DNA of 49,681 nucleotides from JACRAO01 sp964490895 (GTDB taxonomy: Bacteria; Bdellovibrionota; UBA1018): NCBI GenBank assembly GCA_964490895.1, contig CAZBEI010000094.1, forward strand, positions 1 through 49,681, written 5' to 3'. Shown here piece by piece: positions 10,701 to 18,618 of the stretch. The translations under genes and the position numbers were made by a program. Below the pieces are notes generated by a model that saw nothing but the letters and a program-made list of their open reading frames with translations, was not told the origin of the DNA and ran no database searches. Numbering within the stretch: position 1 is the stretch's first letter; every line of letters starts with the position of its first letter.

Positions 10701-13266
10701 GAATGGGTGCATAGATTGGAAAGGCGAGCAGGATCAGAATTGGTAATGTCAATGCGGCTGGCGATCCTGGAAGGATTATCCAGGCCAGGATTAGCCACAG
10801 AAGCGTCGCGATAGGCACAAGGCTTCGTCGAAGATTATCAAAAATTTTCCAACGTGAAATGAGTGACAGGTGATTGGGAACACGGCGTCCCTGAGCGTCA
10901 GACACCCAAGGAAAGAGCCAGGGTGATATCTGCCAGTCACCCCTAGTCCAGCGATGGGCTCGTTTTGAAAAAGTTTCGTAATCCGACGGATAATCATCAA
11001 AGAGTTCGACATCTGTGACGAGTGCTGAACGGGCATACGATCCTTCGAAAAGATCATGGCTCAATACAACATTTTCTGGCACGCGATCGGCAAGGGCTAG
11101 TTCAAACGCATCCACAACATAGAGACCCTTGCCAGTGAAGCTTCCTTCGGCAAAAAGATCTTGATAAACATCAGAGACAGCGGTTGTATAGGGATCAAGA
11201 CCTGTATTTCCGGAATAGAGTTTTGCGAACCGAGTCCAGGTAGCGCTCACCAATTCAACACTAATGCGCGGTTGTAATATTCCATAGCCAGCAGTCACTC
11301 TTTTTTTGATATCATTGTAGACCGGTTGATTGAGAGGATGTACGATCGTTCCGATGAGTTGATGAGCCGCACCCCGTGGAAGTTTTGTATCTGAATCCAG
11401 AGTGATCACATACTTGATTCCTGATAAAAATTTGGAATCGGGCAGTTTTCCGAGATAACTTGTGTCATTCGCACCCCTCAAAAGGCGATTGAATTCTAGA
11501 AGTTTTCCGCGCTTTCGTTCCCAACCAATCCATTTTCCCTCAGATGGATTCCACTGACGACGTCGGTGGAAAAGATAAAATCGGGCAATTGGAGAGGTAG
11601 AGTATCGAGCATTGAGTTCATCAATCCCAAACTGTGCGACCGAAAGAATTGCTTCGTCATCTGGGGTGCTATCGACATCTGCATCAGTGAAATCACCTAA
11701 CAGAGCAAATGAAAGAACTGGATCCTGATTGCCAAGATAATGGAGTTCAAGTGATTCGAGAAGACCCCGGACAACGGTTGAACTTGTAAAAAGTGATGGG
11801 ATAACAACCATCGTGCGAGCATCATAGGGAAGACCGTGTGTGGTTTCCATCTTGGGAAGTACTTGTGGGTTTATAAGGAGAGTAATGTAATAATTGAGGA
11901 TGCTGAGTGCTAACTCGCTAGCAGGAAAAGAAGCCAGGAGTAAAATCGCCCAATTCAATCCATACAAAGGAATAATGAAAAATGATATCAGTCCAGTGAT
12001 TGATCCGAGGTAGAAAAAAGTCGGATATCGCAAGATCAGTCGATGGATGCGCTCTATGAATCGTGGGCGGTACCCAAAAACCCTTTCGAGTTGGGGGAGA
12101 CCCTCTCCAATGAGGTAATAGCCGATGTGTGAACTTTGTTGATTGCTAGGATCCAGAGTTTTCGCAGCCATTGAAAGTTCAACAGCCTTGCGACTAATTT
12201 CAATTTCTTCTCCAGTTGACCGTCGTGCAATCCGTTCAACCTCGTGTCGATAGCGGTCACGTGTTTGAAAATCCATTTTCGAGAATGCCCCGGCTGGATC
12301 CTGTGCCAAAACCGGATCCACCAGGTTGACACTTTCGAAGAAGTCACGCCAATCGAGGGTAGAAAGAAATCGCAAACTTGAGATGATATTTCCGATTGTA
12401 ACTTGAGCCGCTGCCTGATGTTGGTGTTCAAAATGAACAACTTGTAAAGTATTGGTTCGATGGTGAGTTTGAAGCTGTTTTTCCAGCCAGTCAAAGGCCT
12501 GATGGACATCAGGATCTTGATCACGAAGGCGTTGAATGAGCTGTACGATAAATGCTCGATCGTAATTTTCTGGAGAACCCAGTTTGCGTGAAAGCAATTG
12601 AACAAGTTCGTATGGCTGGGCTTCGGGATGGATCGCCAGTTCTAGAAGCTGATCTGCCAGGGCGTCAGCAGCTATGCTATTTTTGCAAGCTCTGACAATC
12701 CGCTCTGTTAGCGGGATAAGGTGTTCTAATAGGGCAATCCGAAGAGTGATTGCGATCGCCCAAACCTCCCCAATTTTTAACTGAGAAACTCGCTGATAGG
12801 CCTGAATAAAACGTCGGAGAGTGTTTGTATCAAGACGACTATCCGTATGTGCGATAATGGCCATAGCCATAGCGTAAACCTGAGGATAGCCTTTGAGTTC
12901 ACCCGTGGCGAGTTTTGGTAGTTCATCATAGTAATCCTGTGGCAGATCCTGTTTGATGCTCCGGAGCTGATCTTCAATAATATGAAAGTTATTGACGAAC
13001 CACTCTGCGGCTGGAACAACAGGTTTTTTGGATCGAATATCTACAATCAGTGAATTATAATTTTTAAGTAGCTTAGCTCCACTTCGCTTGAGATTAGGAA
13101 GTAATGAGCGGCCCAAACGGGGGTTGAAACTAATAACGAGTTGATTGGCGAGATGGGCTGCATAGAGCTCGAGTCGTTCAATACTAAAGAGTTCATCGCG
13201 GATGGGATCTTCAGTTAAAAGATCAGCCAAATTTCGGTTGATCGACTCGTTAACAGTATTATTCAT
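4741..13266 (-). CDS. ndvB: Cyclic beta-1,2-glucan synthase (NdvB/Cgs type)
   Basis: A giant inner-membrane enzyme of 2841 residues, the usual family length, that builds, trims and cyclises beta-1,2-glucans from UDP-glucose. Order: N-terminal region (1-410); membrane segments near 420-460; GT84 glycosyltransferase (about 490-800) with LDSDTKLPRG near 622 and the Q/R-x-x-RW-type motif RAHRWTRGDWQ near 772; further membrane segments near 800-850 and 930-985; a glucoamylase-like domain around WGISEAGYNARD near 1392; and two GH94-like regions beginning near 1560 and 2055, the second carrying GSGDWNDGMNRVGHRG near 2522 with the putative general-acid Asp. All expected catalytic blocks are present and no frameshift is seen. 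Cyclic glucans usually act in the periplasm in osmoadaptation and host interaction. It is flanked by mobile-gene remnants and stands alone, without an NdvA-type exporter in the window. Confidence 0.96.
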   Translation of the reverse strand: MNNTVNESINRNLADLLTEDPIRDELFSIERLELYAAHLANQLVISFNPRLGRSLLPNLKRSGAKLLKNYNSLIVDIRSKKPVVPAAEWFVNNFHIIEDQLRSIKQDLPQDYYDELPKLATGELKGYPQVYAMAMAIIAHTDSRLDTNTLRRFIQAYQRVSQLKIGEVWAIAITLRIALLEHLIPLTERIVRACKNSIAADALADQLLELAIHPEAQPYELVQLLSRKLGSPENYDRAFIVQLIQRLRDQDPDVHQAFDWLEKQLQTHHRTNTLQVVHFEHQHQAAAQVTIGNIISSLRFLSTLDWRDFFESVNLVDPVLAQDPAGAFSKMDFQTRDRYRHEVERIARRSTGEEIEISRKAVELSMAAKTLDPSNQQSSHIGYYLIGEGLPQLERVFGYRPRFIERIHRLILRYPTFFYLGSITGLISFFIIPLYGLNWAILLLASFPASELALSILNYYITLLINPQVLPKMETTHGLPYDARTMVVIPSLFTSSTVVRGLLESLELHYLGNQDPVLSFALLGDFTDADVDSTPDDEAILSVAQFGIDELNARYSTSPIARFYLFHRRRQWNPSEGKWIGWERKRGKLLEFNRLLRGANDTSYLGKLPDSKFLSGIKYVITLDSDTKLPRGAAHQLIGTIVHPLNQPVYNDIKKRVTAGYGILQPRISVELVSATWTRFAKLYSGNTGLDPYTTAVSDVYQDLFAEGSFTGKGLYVVDAFELALADRVPENVVLSHDLFEGSYARSALVTDVELFDDYPSDYETFSKRAHRWTRGDWQISPWLFPWVSDAQGRRVPNHLSLISRWKIFDNLRRSLVPIATLLWLILAWIILPGSPAALTLPILILLAFPIYAPILSGAALRRDSLPLRGYLLNGLAQTKIRLGQVFLMIAFLPDHAWTQADAISRTLYRKAVSGKKLLEWMTFAQTHLKNRNRISSIWEFIVPGPLMAFLIGSLIVYFRMRSLPFASPFLLLWLTAPFIKRWVNQKSSHKATPLSQGEVRTFLRYARRTWHYFETFVGAADHWLAPDNFQIDPKPVVAHRTSPTNIGLQLLATASAFDLGYLGFLEYIESLEKIFLTLDKLEKMHGHFFNWYNTLTLEPLSPRYISTVDSGNLAGHLLALKQACRELAEDLGSRRFSKTGLTDTLHELFDEACGLEGLIENPGKIPLKQLQDSIADCLKLTSLDESEDMLSWSNLLTELSLRLAECENILTGVVTEESPDKLAETRIWLMAVQRQVQEFQRDLLLFESNSQREVRPRLLALMAQCDELVLGMDFRFLFDQERKLFVIGYNVSESRRDNSYYDLLASESRLASFVAIAKGEVPQEHWFQLGRKMATTGSSRALIAWTATMFEYLMPLLVMRRYNNTLLDQTYDAVVARQIEYGDQHGVPWGISEAGYNARDLQLNFQYGPFGIPGLGLKRGLSDELVISPYSTMLAAMVDPRAALANLEILSETQAFSRYGFFESIDYTPARLPANQKSFILRSFMSHHQGMSLVSINNLLNDSVMQRRFHSDPLVQATELLLQERIPKAVALLRPRPEEVQAYGTASISSGPSPRFYSNVNQGTPRTQFLSNGTYSVMVTSAGSGYSRCGHLAVNRWREDLTRDNWGQYIYIRKKGSTRLWSSGFQPTLLNSEEYAVTFAEDKVEISRRDEDISTHTEIIVSTEDNVELRRVTLTNHGLDSVDIETTSYMEVVLALPEDDTAHPAFSNLFVQTEFIPEESAILATRRRRFSEEKQPWGFHVLVTEGEVLAPIQYETDRAQFIGRGRDASLPIVITENRPLTGTIGSVLDPIFSLRNVVRIPPGETVHVLFATGIADTREDALRLSDKYHDIHVFTRAANLAWIQSRIQLRHLNIDINQAHNFQRLAGRIIYSDPSLRPRPHLLGLNTKAQDSLWAYGISGDFPIILSRISDERDMIMVRELLHGHEYLRLKGLSIDLVILNERPSSYLQSLQDELQRQIRISGSKALLDKPGGIFIRRADIIPAGDLLLLKTVARVVLSAEKGTLEEQLTRRIPVTDLPKNLNPRVVKQHIPEKTPIIPKLKFFNGMGGFTEDTREYVIILKEGQWTPAPWINVVANALDFGFLISESGSGYTWSTNSRENRLTSWMNDAVSDPVSEAIYIRDEDTGEYWSPTPLPIRETETYFIRHGQGYTQFEHTSHGIEQELHISVPLDATIKISRLQLKNLTQKNRRLSVISYVEWVLGSQRSVTAPTVITEIDDKTGAIFARNPFNNEFTQRVAFAEMVVEHRSFTCDRKEFLGRNGNTTHPAALRRINLSNTSGAGLDPCAAFQTTFTLRPGEEREFIILLGQAENAEKARTLVALYQKKETARIALLAVLAYWNQTLGVIEIKTPDDSMNTLVNRWLLYQALSCRIWARSGFYQSGGAIGFRDQLQDVMALVYSRPELARQQILTAAARQFEEGDVQHWWHPPSGRGVRTNFSDDLLWLPFVVTFYVSITGDFSVMEESVPFISAAELEAEQNDSYFLPRTSSQVASIFEHCVRALDRSLKTGSHGLPLMGSGDWNDGMNRVGHRGKGESVWLGWFLHRTLSQFIPFCEKSGQSKRASDYRRHAEQIKAAIETYAWDGAWYRRAFFDDGYPLGSSINKECQIDSIAQSWAVLSGVGDSERARQAMKSVNEHLVNYREGLVKLFTPPFDQGTSDPGYIKGYVPGVRENGGQYTHAAIWAMMAYAEQGDGDQAGNLFSMLNPINHAATRAGVNRYKVEPYVMAGDIYALSPHVGRGGWTWYTGSASWMYRAALESILGFELRAKSFSLKPCLPKHWPGFEMIYRRGATQYLISVSIQSGQTTKTSPLIWLDGILLSSTEISIQDDFKIHTVKVDL

Positions 13267-13487
13267 GTCACCTTAATATGCGAGGAGATTGAATAGGCAC
13301 CTTATCGATTTTTTCCCTTAAATTCAACCTGAAGTTCAAGAAGAAACAGCTCCTACAAACGACAAACCGCACTTTACACAGCGGGCAAACAAGGAAATGT
13401 CCTTCTTTTATAGGAATGGCTGAGTTTTTCGGTGCCAATGGTTTTTTCCTTTGATAAGTAGAATATCCATAGTTCAGGAGGCTACCA

Positions 13488-13577
13488 ATGAAACTTATTT
13501 CCATTAATAATCAAAATGTGAGGCCTGGAAGAAACGACCGCTGCTTTCTACATTTACAGACGGGAAGTCTTCAATAA
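13488..13577 (+). CDS. Possible 29-residue small protein or SEC-C remnant
   Basis: ATG at 13488 is preceded by a strong ribosome-binding site (CAGGAGG, 7-base spacing). The 29-codon product includes RPGRNDRC, which resembles the start of a SEC-C zinc motif (GRNDPCPCGSGKK), but the later cysteines are absent. It could be the start of a broken SEC-C gene or a short independent peptide. The rest of the 389-base gap (13267-13655) holds no clear gene; a second GAGGAGG-led ATG at 13632 opens only 18 codons. Confidence 0.25.
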   Translation: MKLISINNQNVRPGRNDRCFLHLQTGSLQ

Positions 13578-13655
13578 ATAATAAAAAAAATACTAAAGAC
13601 CACTAATCTTTACCGAGGAGGTGGTGCTTTAATGCACATATCTTTTCACATTTTC

Positions 13656-14030
13656 TTACCAGACGCATTTGATATGAGGATAGGTTAGAGTGAGTTTATC
13701 TTTTGTTATCACAAATGTATTTTCTTCTCTTGCAGTGGCAATGAGTATTTGATCCACCGGATCGTCGCGAATAGGTTTTGGTAAAGTCGTCGATTGATAA
13801 GCAATTTTTGGGGTGAGTTCAATAACTCTAAGTTTAGGTAAGAGGAGTGCTTGTTCAACCCAAGCATATCCATCAATAGATATTTGAAGTCTTCCCTTTT
13901 CTAATAGTTTTGAAAATTCCAAAATTGAAATGACTGAGAGAAGAAGCTCTGAATAGTTTTTTGGATTTTCAATCAAGTCAAATACTTTTTTAGACAAAGC
14001 ATCAGGGCGCATATTCCACCAAATCCAAGT
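13656..14030 (-). pseudogene. PIN-domain (VapC-type) toxin, 5'-truncated
   Basis: The reading frame encodes the middle and end of a PIN-domain ribonuclease: SVISILEFSKLLEKGRL (conserved acidic position), then DPVDQILIATAREENTFVIT with the closing D-x-x-x-x-A...T-K-D catalytic block. Upstream of the ATG at 14012 the frame still reads TWIWWN, matching the conserved start of PIN proteins (LLDT-x-x-W-x-W-W), but a TAA follows at once, and the first catalytic Asp is missing. No antitoxin gene is intact upstream; the divergent methyltransferase begins 53 bases away. The truncated product is unlikely to be an active nuclease. It probably once formed a toxin-antitoxin pair whose antitoxin was lost at the junction near 14031. 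Confidence 0.7.
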
Positions 14031-14064
14031 TTATTTTTCCTGACTCTTCTATTATAATGGGAAC

Positions 14065-14907
14065 ATGATTTATTCACAATGTGCGGTGAGCTTGCAGGAT
14101 GTTTCGTTTCATTATGACGAGTTAGATTCTCTCTACCGTACCGTTTGGGGAACTCATGTCCACCATGGGTATTGGAAAAAACGAAATGAAACGAAAGAAC
14201 AAGCCGTTTTAAATTTAGTCCAAGAAGTCGCTCGTCTCATAAAAGTTAATCCCCAAGACCATATTGGCGACATTGGTTGTGGTTATGGTGAAACTGCGGC
14301 TTGGTTTTCTAGAAATTTCCCCGTCAAAGTAACGGGCTTAACCATTTCTAAAAAACAATACGAATTTGCAAAAGAAAAACATAGAGATATTTCAGAACTC
14401 AAATTTGAACTTCAAGATTGGTTAAATAACTCATTCGTAGAGCAATACTTTAACCATCTGATCTCGATTGAAAGCTCAGAGCATATGATTGATAAAGAGA
14501 AATTTTTCTCCGAAGCTTATCGAACTTTAAAGCCAGGCGGGTCTTTTGTTATTTGCGCTTGGCTTGCGAGCGAAAATCCCTCTCGGTTTGAGATGCGGTT
14601 TTTACTCAAACCCATTTGCGAAGAGGGGCGTTTACCAAGTATGGGCACAGTGTCAGACTATATAGAACTATTTAAAAACACGGGGTTTCAATTTATTCAA
14701 TTTACCGATCTGACAGATTCTGTAAAAAAAACATGGACGCTGTGTGTCTCTGGATTTTTAAAACATTTATTTAAAAATCCAAAAGACATAAAATATTTGC
14801 TTAGATCATATAATACAAACTCTCATTTCGCTAAAACTTTACTTCGCTTGCGAATGGCCTATGGCTTAAAAGCAATGCGATATGGGATTTTTCTTGGGAA
14901 AAAATAA
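14065..14907 (+). CDS. SAM-dependent methyltransferase, class I
   Basis: 280 residues. Motif I is GDIGCGYGET near residue 68, followed by the small-molecule methyltransferase pattern VTGLTISKKQYEFAKEK, the acidic-loop segment ESSEHMIDKEKFF and YRTLKPGGSFVIC. The N-terminal WGTHVHHGYW resembles tocopherol/sarcosine-type and cyclopropane-synthase-like methyltransferases, which act on lipids or small amines. The acyl-CoA dehydrogenase-like gene starts only 3 bases after this gene's stop codon, so the two probably form an operon and act on one substrate. The substrate cannot be told from sequence. Confidence 0.85.
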   Translation: MIYSQCAVSLQDVSFHYDELDSLYRTVWGTHVHHGYWKKRNETKEQAVLNLVQEVARLIKVNPQDHIGDIGCGYGETAAWFSRNFPVKVTGLTISKKQYEFAKEKHRDISELKFELQDWLNNSFVEQYFNHLISIESSEHMIDKEKFFSEAYRTLKPGGSFVICAWLASENPSRFEMRFLLKPICEEGRLPSMGTVSDYIELFKNTGFQFIQFTDLTDSVKKTWTLCVSGFLKHLFKNPKDIKYLLRSYNTNSHFAKTLLRLRMAYGLKAMRYGIFLGKK

Positions 14908-14910
14908 CTT

Positions 14911-16608
14911 ATGCTGCTTAACCCTAAAAATTTAAACTGCCTTTACAATGACGAACAATCTAGACATGTCCTTCAAAAAACGGCTGCTTTTTTTGAGAAA
15001 AGAGGTAAGAAGAAACTCAAAGAAGATGACCACGAGCGAGTTTGGTATTCGGATTTTCTAGAATTTGTAAAAAACGAAAAAATATTTTTCACCCTTCTGA
15101 CCCCAGCTCAATATGGGGATGGCACTCGTTGGGATACCTGGAGAAATTGCCAGATGAGTGAACTTTTGGGGTTTTATGGGCTGGCCTATTGGTACACCTG
15201 GCAGGTGACCATTCTTGGACTGGGACCTATTTGGATGAGTGGCAACGAAGAAGTCAAAAAGAAAACCGCAGAGTTTTTGAAACAGGGTGGGATTTTTGCT
15301 TTTGGGCTTTCCGAAAAAGAACATGGTGCCGATCTTTATTCTTCAGAGATGACCCTCGTCCCCCAGAGCAACAGTCAATACCTGGCTCGGGGTTCTAAGT
15401 ACTATATTGGAAATGCAAATAGGGCGAGCTTTGTCTCAACCTTTGGAAAAATTCAGGGTGAAGGCAAGGAGGGTTATGTTTTTTTTGTGGTGGATCCGAA
15501 GCATGAAAAATACGAGCTCATTCAAAATGTATGCAATTCTCAAAATTATGTCGCAGAATACAAACTGAGCGATTATCCAATTACTGAAAAAGAAATCCTT
15601 TCCAAAGGAAGTGTCGCTTGGGATACAGCACTCAACACAGTCAATGTCGGCAAATTTAATCTCGGCTGGGCCTCTATAGGTATGTGCACACATGCTTTTT
15701 ATGAGGCTATCAACCATGCTTCGAAAAGACATCTCTTTGACCATGCCGTGACTGATTTTGTGCATATTCGACAGCTTTTTACAGACGCTTATTGCCGCTT
15801 ACTTTCCATGAAGCTTTTTGCGCTTCGTGCTTCTGATTACATGCGCGCCGCCTCACCAGAGGACCGGCGCTATTTACTCTATAATCCAATGGTAAAAATG
15901 AAGGTCACGACACAGGGCGAAGAGGTTGTTGATCTTTTGTGGGATGTCATTGCCGCAAAAGGATTTGAAAAAAACATGTATTTTGAGTCGGTAACTCGGG
16001 ATATTCGAGCCCTTCCTAAGTTGGAAGGCACAGTGCATGTGAATATGGCCCTGGTCATTAAGTTTATGGGAAACTATTTTTTTAAATCCGCATGCTTTCC
16101 TGATTTGTTGCAAAAAACGGAGCCCGTGAATGACGATTTTCTTTTTTCTCAGGGACCCACCAAAGGACTGAGTAAAATCCAGTTTCATGACTACAGACGG
16201 GCCTATGACAGCGTTTCTCTTCCCAATGTTTCCGTTTTTAAAAAGCAGATTCGACTTTTGAAAACACTTTTGATTTTAGGAAAACCAAACAAAGAACAAG
16301 CCAGTGATTTCGATTTTTTGCTTAATTTAGGAGAACTTTTTTCACTTGTGGTCTATGGGCAACTCCTCATTGAAAGTGCTAAGATCAACGCTATCGAAGA
16401 TTCCGTTTTAGATCAGATTTTTGATTTCATGGTGAGAGATTTTTCGAAATATGCGCTACGGCTTTATTCAAAAACAAGCAGTACAAAAGTACAAATGTTT
16501 CTTTGCAGGAATATGATTAAAAAACCTATGGTGAATCGAGCTCAGTTTGAAAAAGTATGGAAAAACCACGTGGCAACACTCAAAGACGTTTATACCATGC
16601 CGGAGTAA
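14911..16608 (+). CDS. Acyl-CoA dehydrogenase family flavoprotein
   Basis: 565 residues, longer than the ~380-residue short/medium-chain dehydrogenases and closer to extended or acyl-CoA-oxidase-like members. FAD-binding signature FGLSEKEHGADLYSSEM begins near residue 131, and there is a C-terminal helical domain with KMKVTTQGEEVVDLLWDVIA and a GTVHVN segment at the usual FAD contact. It shares an operon with the preceding methyltransferase and converges with arsM, whose end lies only 9 bases away. It probably oxidises a C-C bond next to a thioester or related group. The real substrate and electron acceptor are unknown. Confidence 0.8.
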   Translation: MLLNPKNLNCLYNDEQSRHVLQKTAAFFEKRGKKKLKEDDHERVWYSDFLEFVKNEKIFFTLLTPAQYGDGTRWDTWRNCQMSELLGFYGLAYWYTWQVTILGLGPIWMSGNEEVKKKTAEFLKQGGIFAFGLSEKEHGADLYSSEMTLVPQSNSQYLARGSKYYIGNANRASFVSTFGKIQGEGKEGYVFFVVDPKHEKYELIQNVCNSQNYVAEYKLSDYPITEKEILSKGSVAWDTALNTVNVGKFNLGWASIGMCTHAFYEAINHASKRHLFDHAVTDFVHIRQLFTDAYCRLLSMKLFALRASDYMRAASPEDRRYLLYNPMVKMKVTTQGEEVVDLLWDVIAAKGFEKNMYFESVTRDIRALPKLEGTVHVNMALVIKFMGNYFFKSACFPDLLQKTEPVNDDFLFSQGPTKGLSKIQFHDYRRAYDSVSLPNVSVFKKQIRLLKTLLILGKPNKEQASDFDFLLNLGELFSLVVYGQLLIESAKINAIEDSVLDQIFDFMVRDFSKYALRLYSKTSSTKVQMFLCRNMIKKPMVNRAQFEKVWKNHVATLKDVYTMPE

Positions 16609-16617
16609 TGAAATATG

Positions 16618-17637
16618 CTAGCAGCAGCTCCCGAAGTCTGGTGAAGTTTTTGCAGGTGCCACACAGTCAAAGATCCCAAAATGTGTTATTTGATCACCCA
16701 CTGTCCTAAAGTGCGGGGAATAACGGGTTTCTGTCAGCATTGATGCCGTATTGCTACAGATCCTGAGGGGTTTTCCGGTCTCAAACGCATGATGGTCATC
16801 TAAATGGAAAACATGGGGAAACTCTCGAATCGTTCCGAGGTAATAAGCGACTTGTCCATAATCTTCGCATCGGTCCTCGAGATTTAATTTGAAGGCCCTC
16901 ACTGTCATAGAATAAAAATCAATCATCCCTGCTTTCCGTTCGATCGCTGGGTTATTTAATGTGATTTGTTTTTTGGAGACGACTCGATAATCTAGACAGC
17001 CCAGTCGAGCCATGAGGCGGCGGAAATCCTCGATATAAAGAGCCCCGCCCAGGCATTCGCCAATGAGCTCAGGGTCGTGTGCTAACTCAGGCGGAATGCG
17101 TCTACCCGAAAAAACATCAGAGAAATGTAGTTCTCCACCTTGTTTTAAGACCCTAAAAATTTCAGAAAAAACACGCTCTTTGGCTGGCGAAAGATTGAGC
17201 ACGCAGTTGGATACAACCACGTCAATCGAATTGTTTTTAATTCCGAGACTTTCTAGATCCTCAATGTAACCCTGTATAAACTTGATATTAGAAGCAGAGC
17301 CATTGTGACGAATCGCAATTTCAAGTTGTTCCTGGGTCATATCAACGCCCAGGACTTGGCCAGAAGGGCCTGCCAACTTCGCAAGAATAAAACAGTCTCT
17401 TCCAGCTCCACACCCCAGATCCAAGATGGTTTTACCGTTCAGCACAGAAGGGATGGGAGATCCGCAGCCATAGAATTTATTTAGAACCTCGGGATGAATT
17501 TCTTTGACGATCTCACGCAAGTGGGCAGGGAGCGAATCACTTGTACAGCAAGCGCTAGTCTGCAAATCATTTTTTGTTTTTAAAATTTTACCGTAATATT
17601 CTTTGACGGCTTGGATTGTTTGATTTTCTTGCCTCAT
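16618..17637 (-). CDS. arsM: Arsenite methyltransferase
   Basis: 339 residues. It methylates arsenite using SAM, giving mono- and dimethylated arsenicals. SAM motif LDLGCGAGRD lies near residue 71. The cysteines that bind As(III) are all present: a CC pair near 30 (SACCTS), YGCG near 57, SNCVLNL near 145 and GECLGGAL near 194. The protein ends in GSCC, extra Cys residues that may help bind metalloid. The start is ATG 17637 with GGGAGAG upstream. It is the last gene of a minus-strand operon, 12 bases after arsS, and this pairing points to dimethylarsenite as feedstock for arsenosugars rather than detoxification alone. No ArsR-type repressor or arsenite pump is visible in the window. Confidence 0.93.
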   Translation of the reverse strand: MRQENQTIQAVKEYYGKILKTKNDLQTSACCTSDSLPAHLREIVKEIHPEVLNKFYGCGSPIPSVLNGKTILDLGCGAGRDCFILAKLAGPSGQVLGVDMTQEQLEIAIRHNGSASNIKFIQGYIEDLESLGIKNNSIDVVVSNCVLNLSPAKERVFSEIFRVLKQGGELHFSDVFSGRRIPPELAHDPELIGECLGGALYIEDFRRLMARLGCLDYRVVSKKQITLNNPAIERKAGMIDFYSMTVRAFKLNLEDRCEDYGQVAYYLGTIREFPHVFHLDDHHAFETGKPLRICSNTASMLTETRYSPHFRTVGDQITHFGIFDCVAPAKTSPDFGSCC

Positions 17638-17649
17638 TTTTACTCTCCC

Positions 17650-18618
17650 TCAAGTTATTGCTCCATTGCAGGAGCTACCCCTTCCAGCTGTGCATCCGTA
17701 GCAGTGATTGTCAAATGCAATATCGAGGTGGGATAATTCGTCAAAGGATTGGATGTCCCACAGCGATTTTTTTTCCCACGCCATCGGAATTTCTAACATC
17801 TGATTAAAATCACAATCATAAATCAGCCCATCCCAGCTAATCGACAAAAGATCTCGACACATCACACTAAGCGCTGCTTGGGGATTAAAGCTTTGAATCA
17901 AAAGCTCCATATATTCTTGGAGTTTTTGCTCACGCTCAAGCTGTTTCAGAAAGCGTTTGATGGGCATGTTGGTAATGGTATAGAGACTGTTAAACTCGAT
18001 TCCAAACAGCTGTTTTAATTCTTCTTTATAATCTTTTTCTAATTCTAATTGAGATGGAGGCAAAAACGCACCTGTAGGATTATAGACAAGATCTAATCTC
18101 GGACCTGTTTCTGTCTTTCCGTAGCCAAGGCGATTCAGAAGTTGGAGTGCTCTAATGCTCTTATCAAAGACTCCATTTCCACGTTGTTGGTCCACATTTT
18201 TTTTAGAATAACAGGGAAGAGAAGCCACCACCTGAACGCGGTGTTCTCTGAGAAAAGTCGCAGTTTCTTCCTGTCCTTTTTCAAAAAAAACAGTCAAATT
18301 ACATCGATCAATCACTTCTTTTTTGAGCTTACGGCTTTCAGTAACTAAATATTTGAAATGAGGATTGAGTTCTGGTGCGCCACCCGTGAGGTCGATCGTG
18401 TGGATCGAAGGTGCTTTACTGAGCAACTCTAATATTCGATCCACGGTTTTTCTTTCCATGATTTCTGTTCTTTTGGGACCCGCCTCTACGTGACAGTGGT
18501 GACAGGCTTGATTGCAAAGTTTCCCGACATTGACCTGAAGAGTTTTGATAGGCTTTCTACTGATAACCACGTCATGGTGGCGAATTGTGTTCTCAAAAGA
18601 TGGAATGGCGCTTTTCAT
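17650..18618 (-). CDS. arsS: Arsenosugar biosynthesis radical SAM protein
   Basis: 322 residues. A radical SAM enzyme that joins a 5'-deoxyadenosyl group to dimethylarsenite in arsenosugar formation. The [4Fe-4S] motif C-x-x-x-C-x-x-C is at residues 35-42 (CNQACHHCHVEAGP), and the family's C-terminal Cys-rich segment CYGCTAGRGSSC is present. I chose ATG 18618 because it overlaps the upstream stop codon in ATGA; a longer frame opens to 18699, but that lies inside the upstream gene and adds unconserved residues. Cys-rich ends and length fit the family. Arsenosugar product is inferred from the family and from the adjacent arsM. Confidence 0.93.
   Translation of the reverse strand: MKSAIPSFENTIRHHDVVISRKPIKTLQVNVGKLCNQACHHCHVEAGPKRTEIMERKTVDRILELLSKAPSIHTIDLTGGAPELNPHFKYLVTESRKLKKEVIDRCNLTVFFEKGQEETATFLREHRVQVVASLPCYSKKNVDQQRGNGVFDKSIRALQLLNRLGYGKTETGPRLDLVYNPTGAFLPPSQLELEKDYKEELKQLFGIEFNSLYTITNMPIKRFLKQLEREQKLQEYMELLIQSFNPQAALSVMCRDLLSISWDGLIYDCDFNQMLEIPMAWEKKSLWDIQSFDELSHLDIAFDNHCYGCTAGRGSSCNGAIT

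Noticed and set aside
12054..12605. 183-codon minus frame inside ndvB
   Set aside because: It is a shadow of the same-strand synthase gene in another frame, with no domain of its own.
13268..13504. Minus-strand 78-codon frame with CPLC and CRSC
   Set aside because: The Cys pairs hinted at a zinc-finger protein, but the rest has no family pattern and no ribosome-binding site was found.
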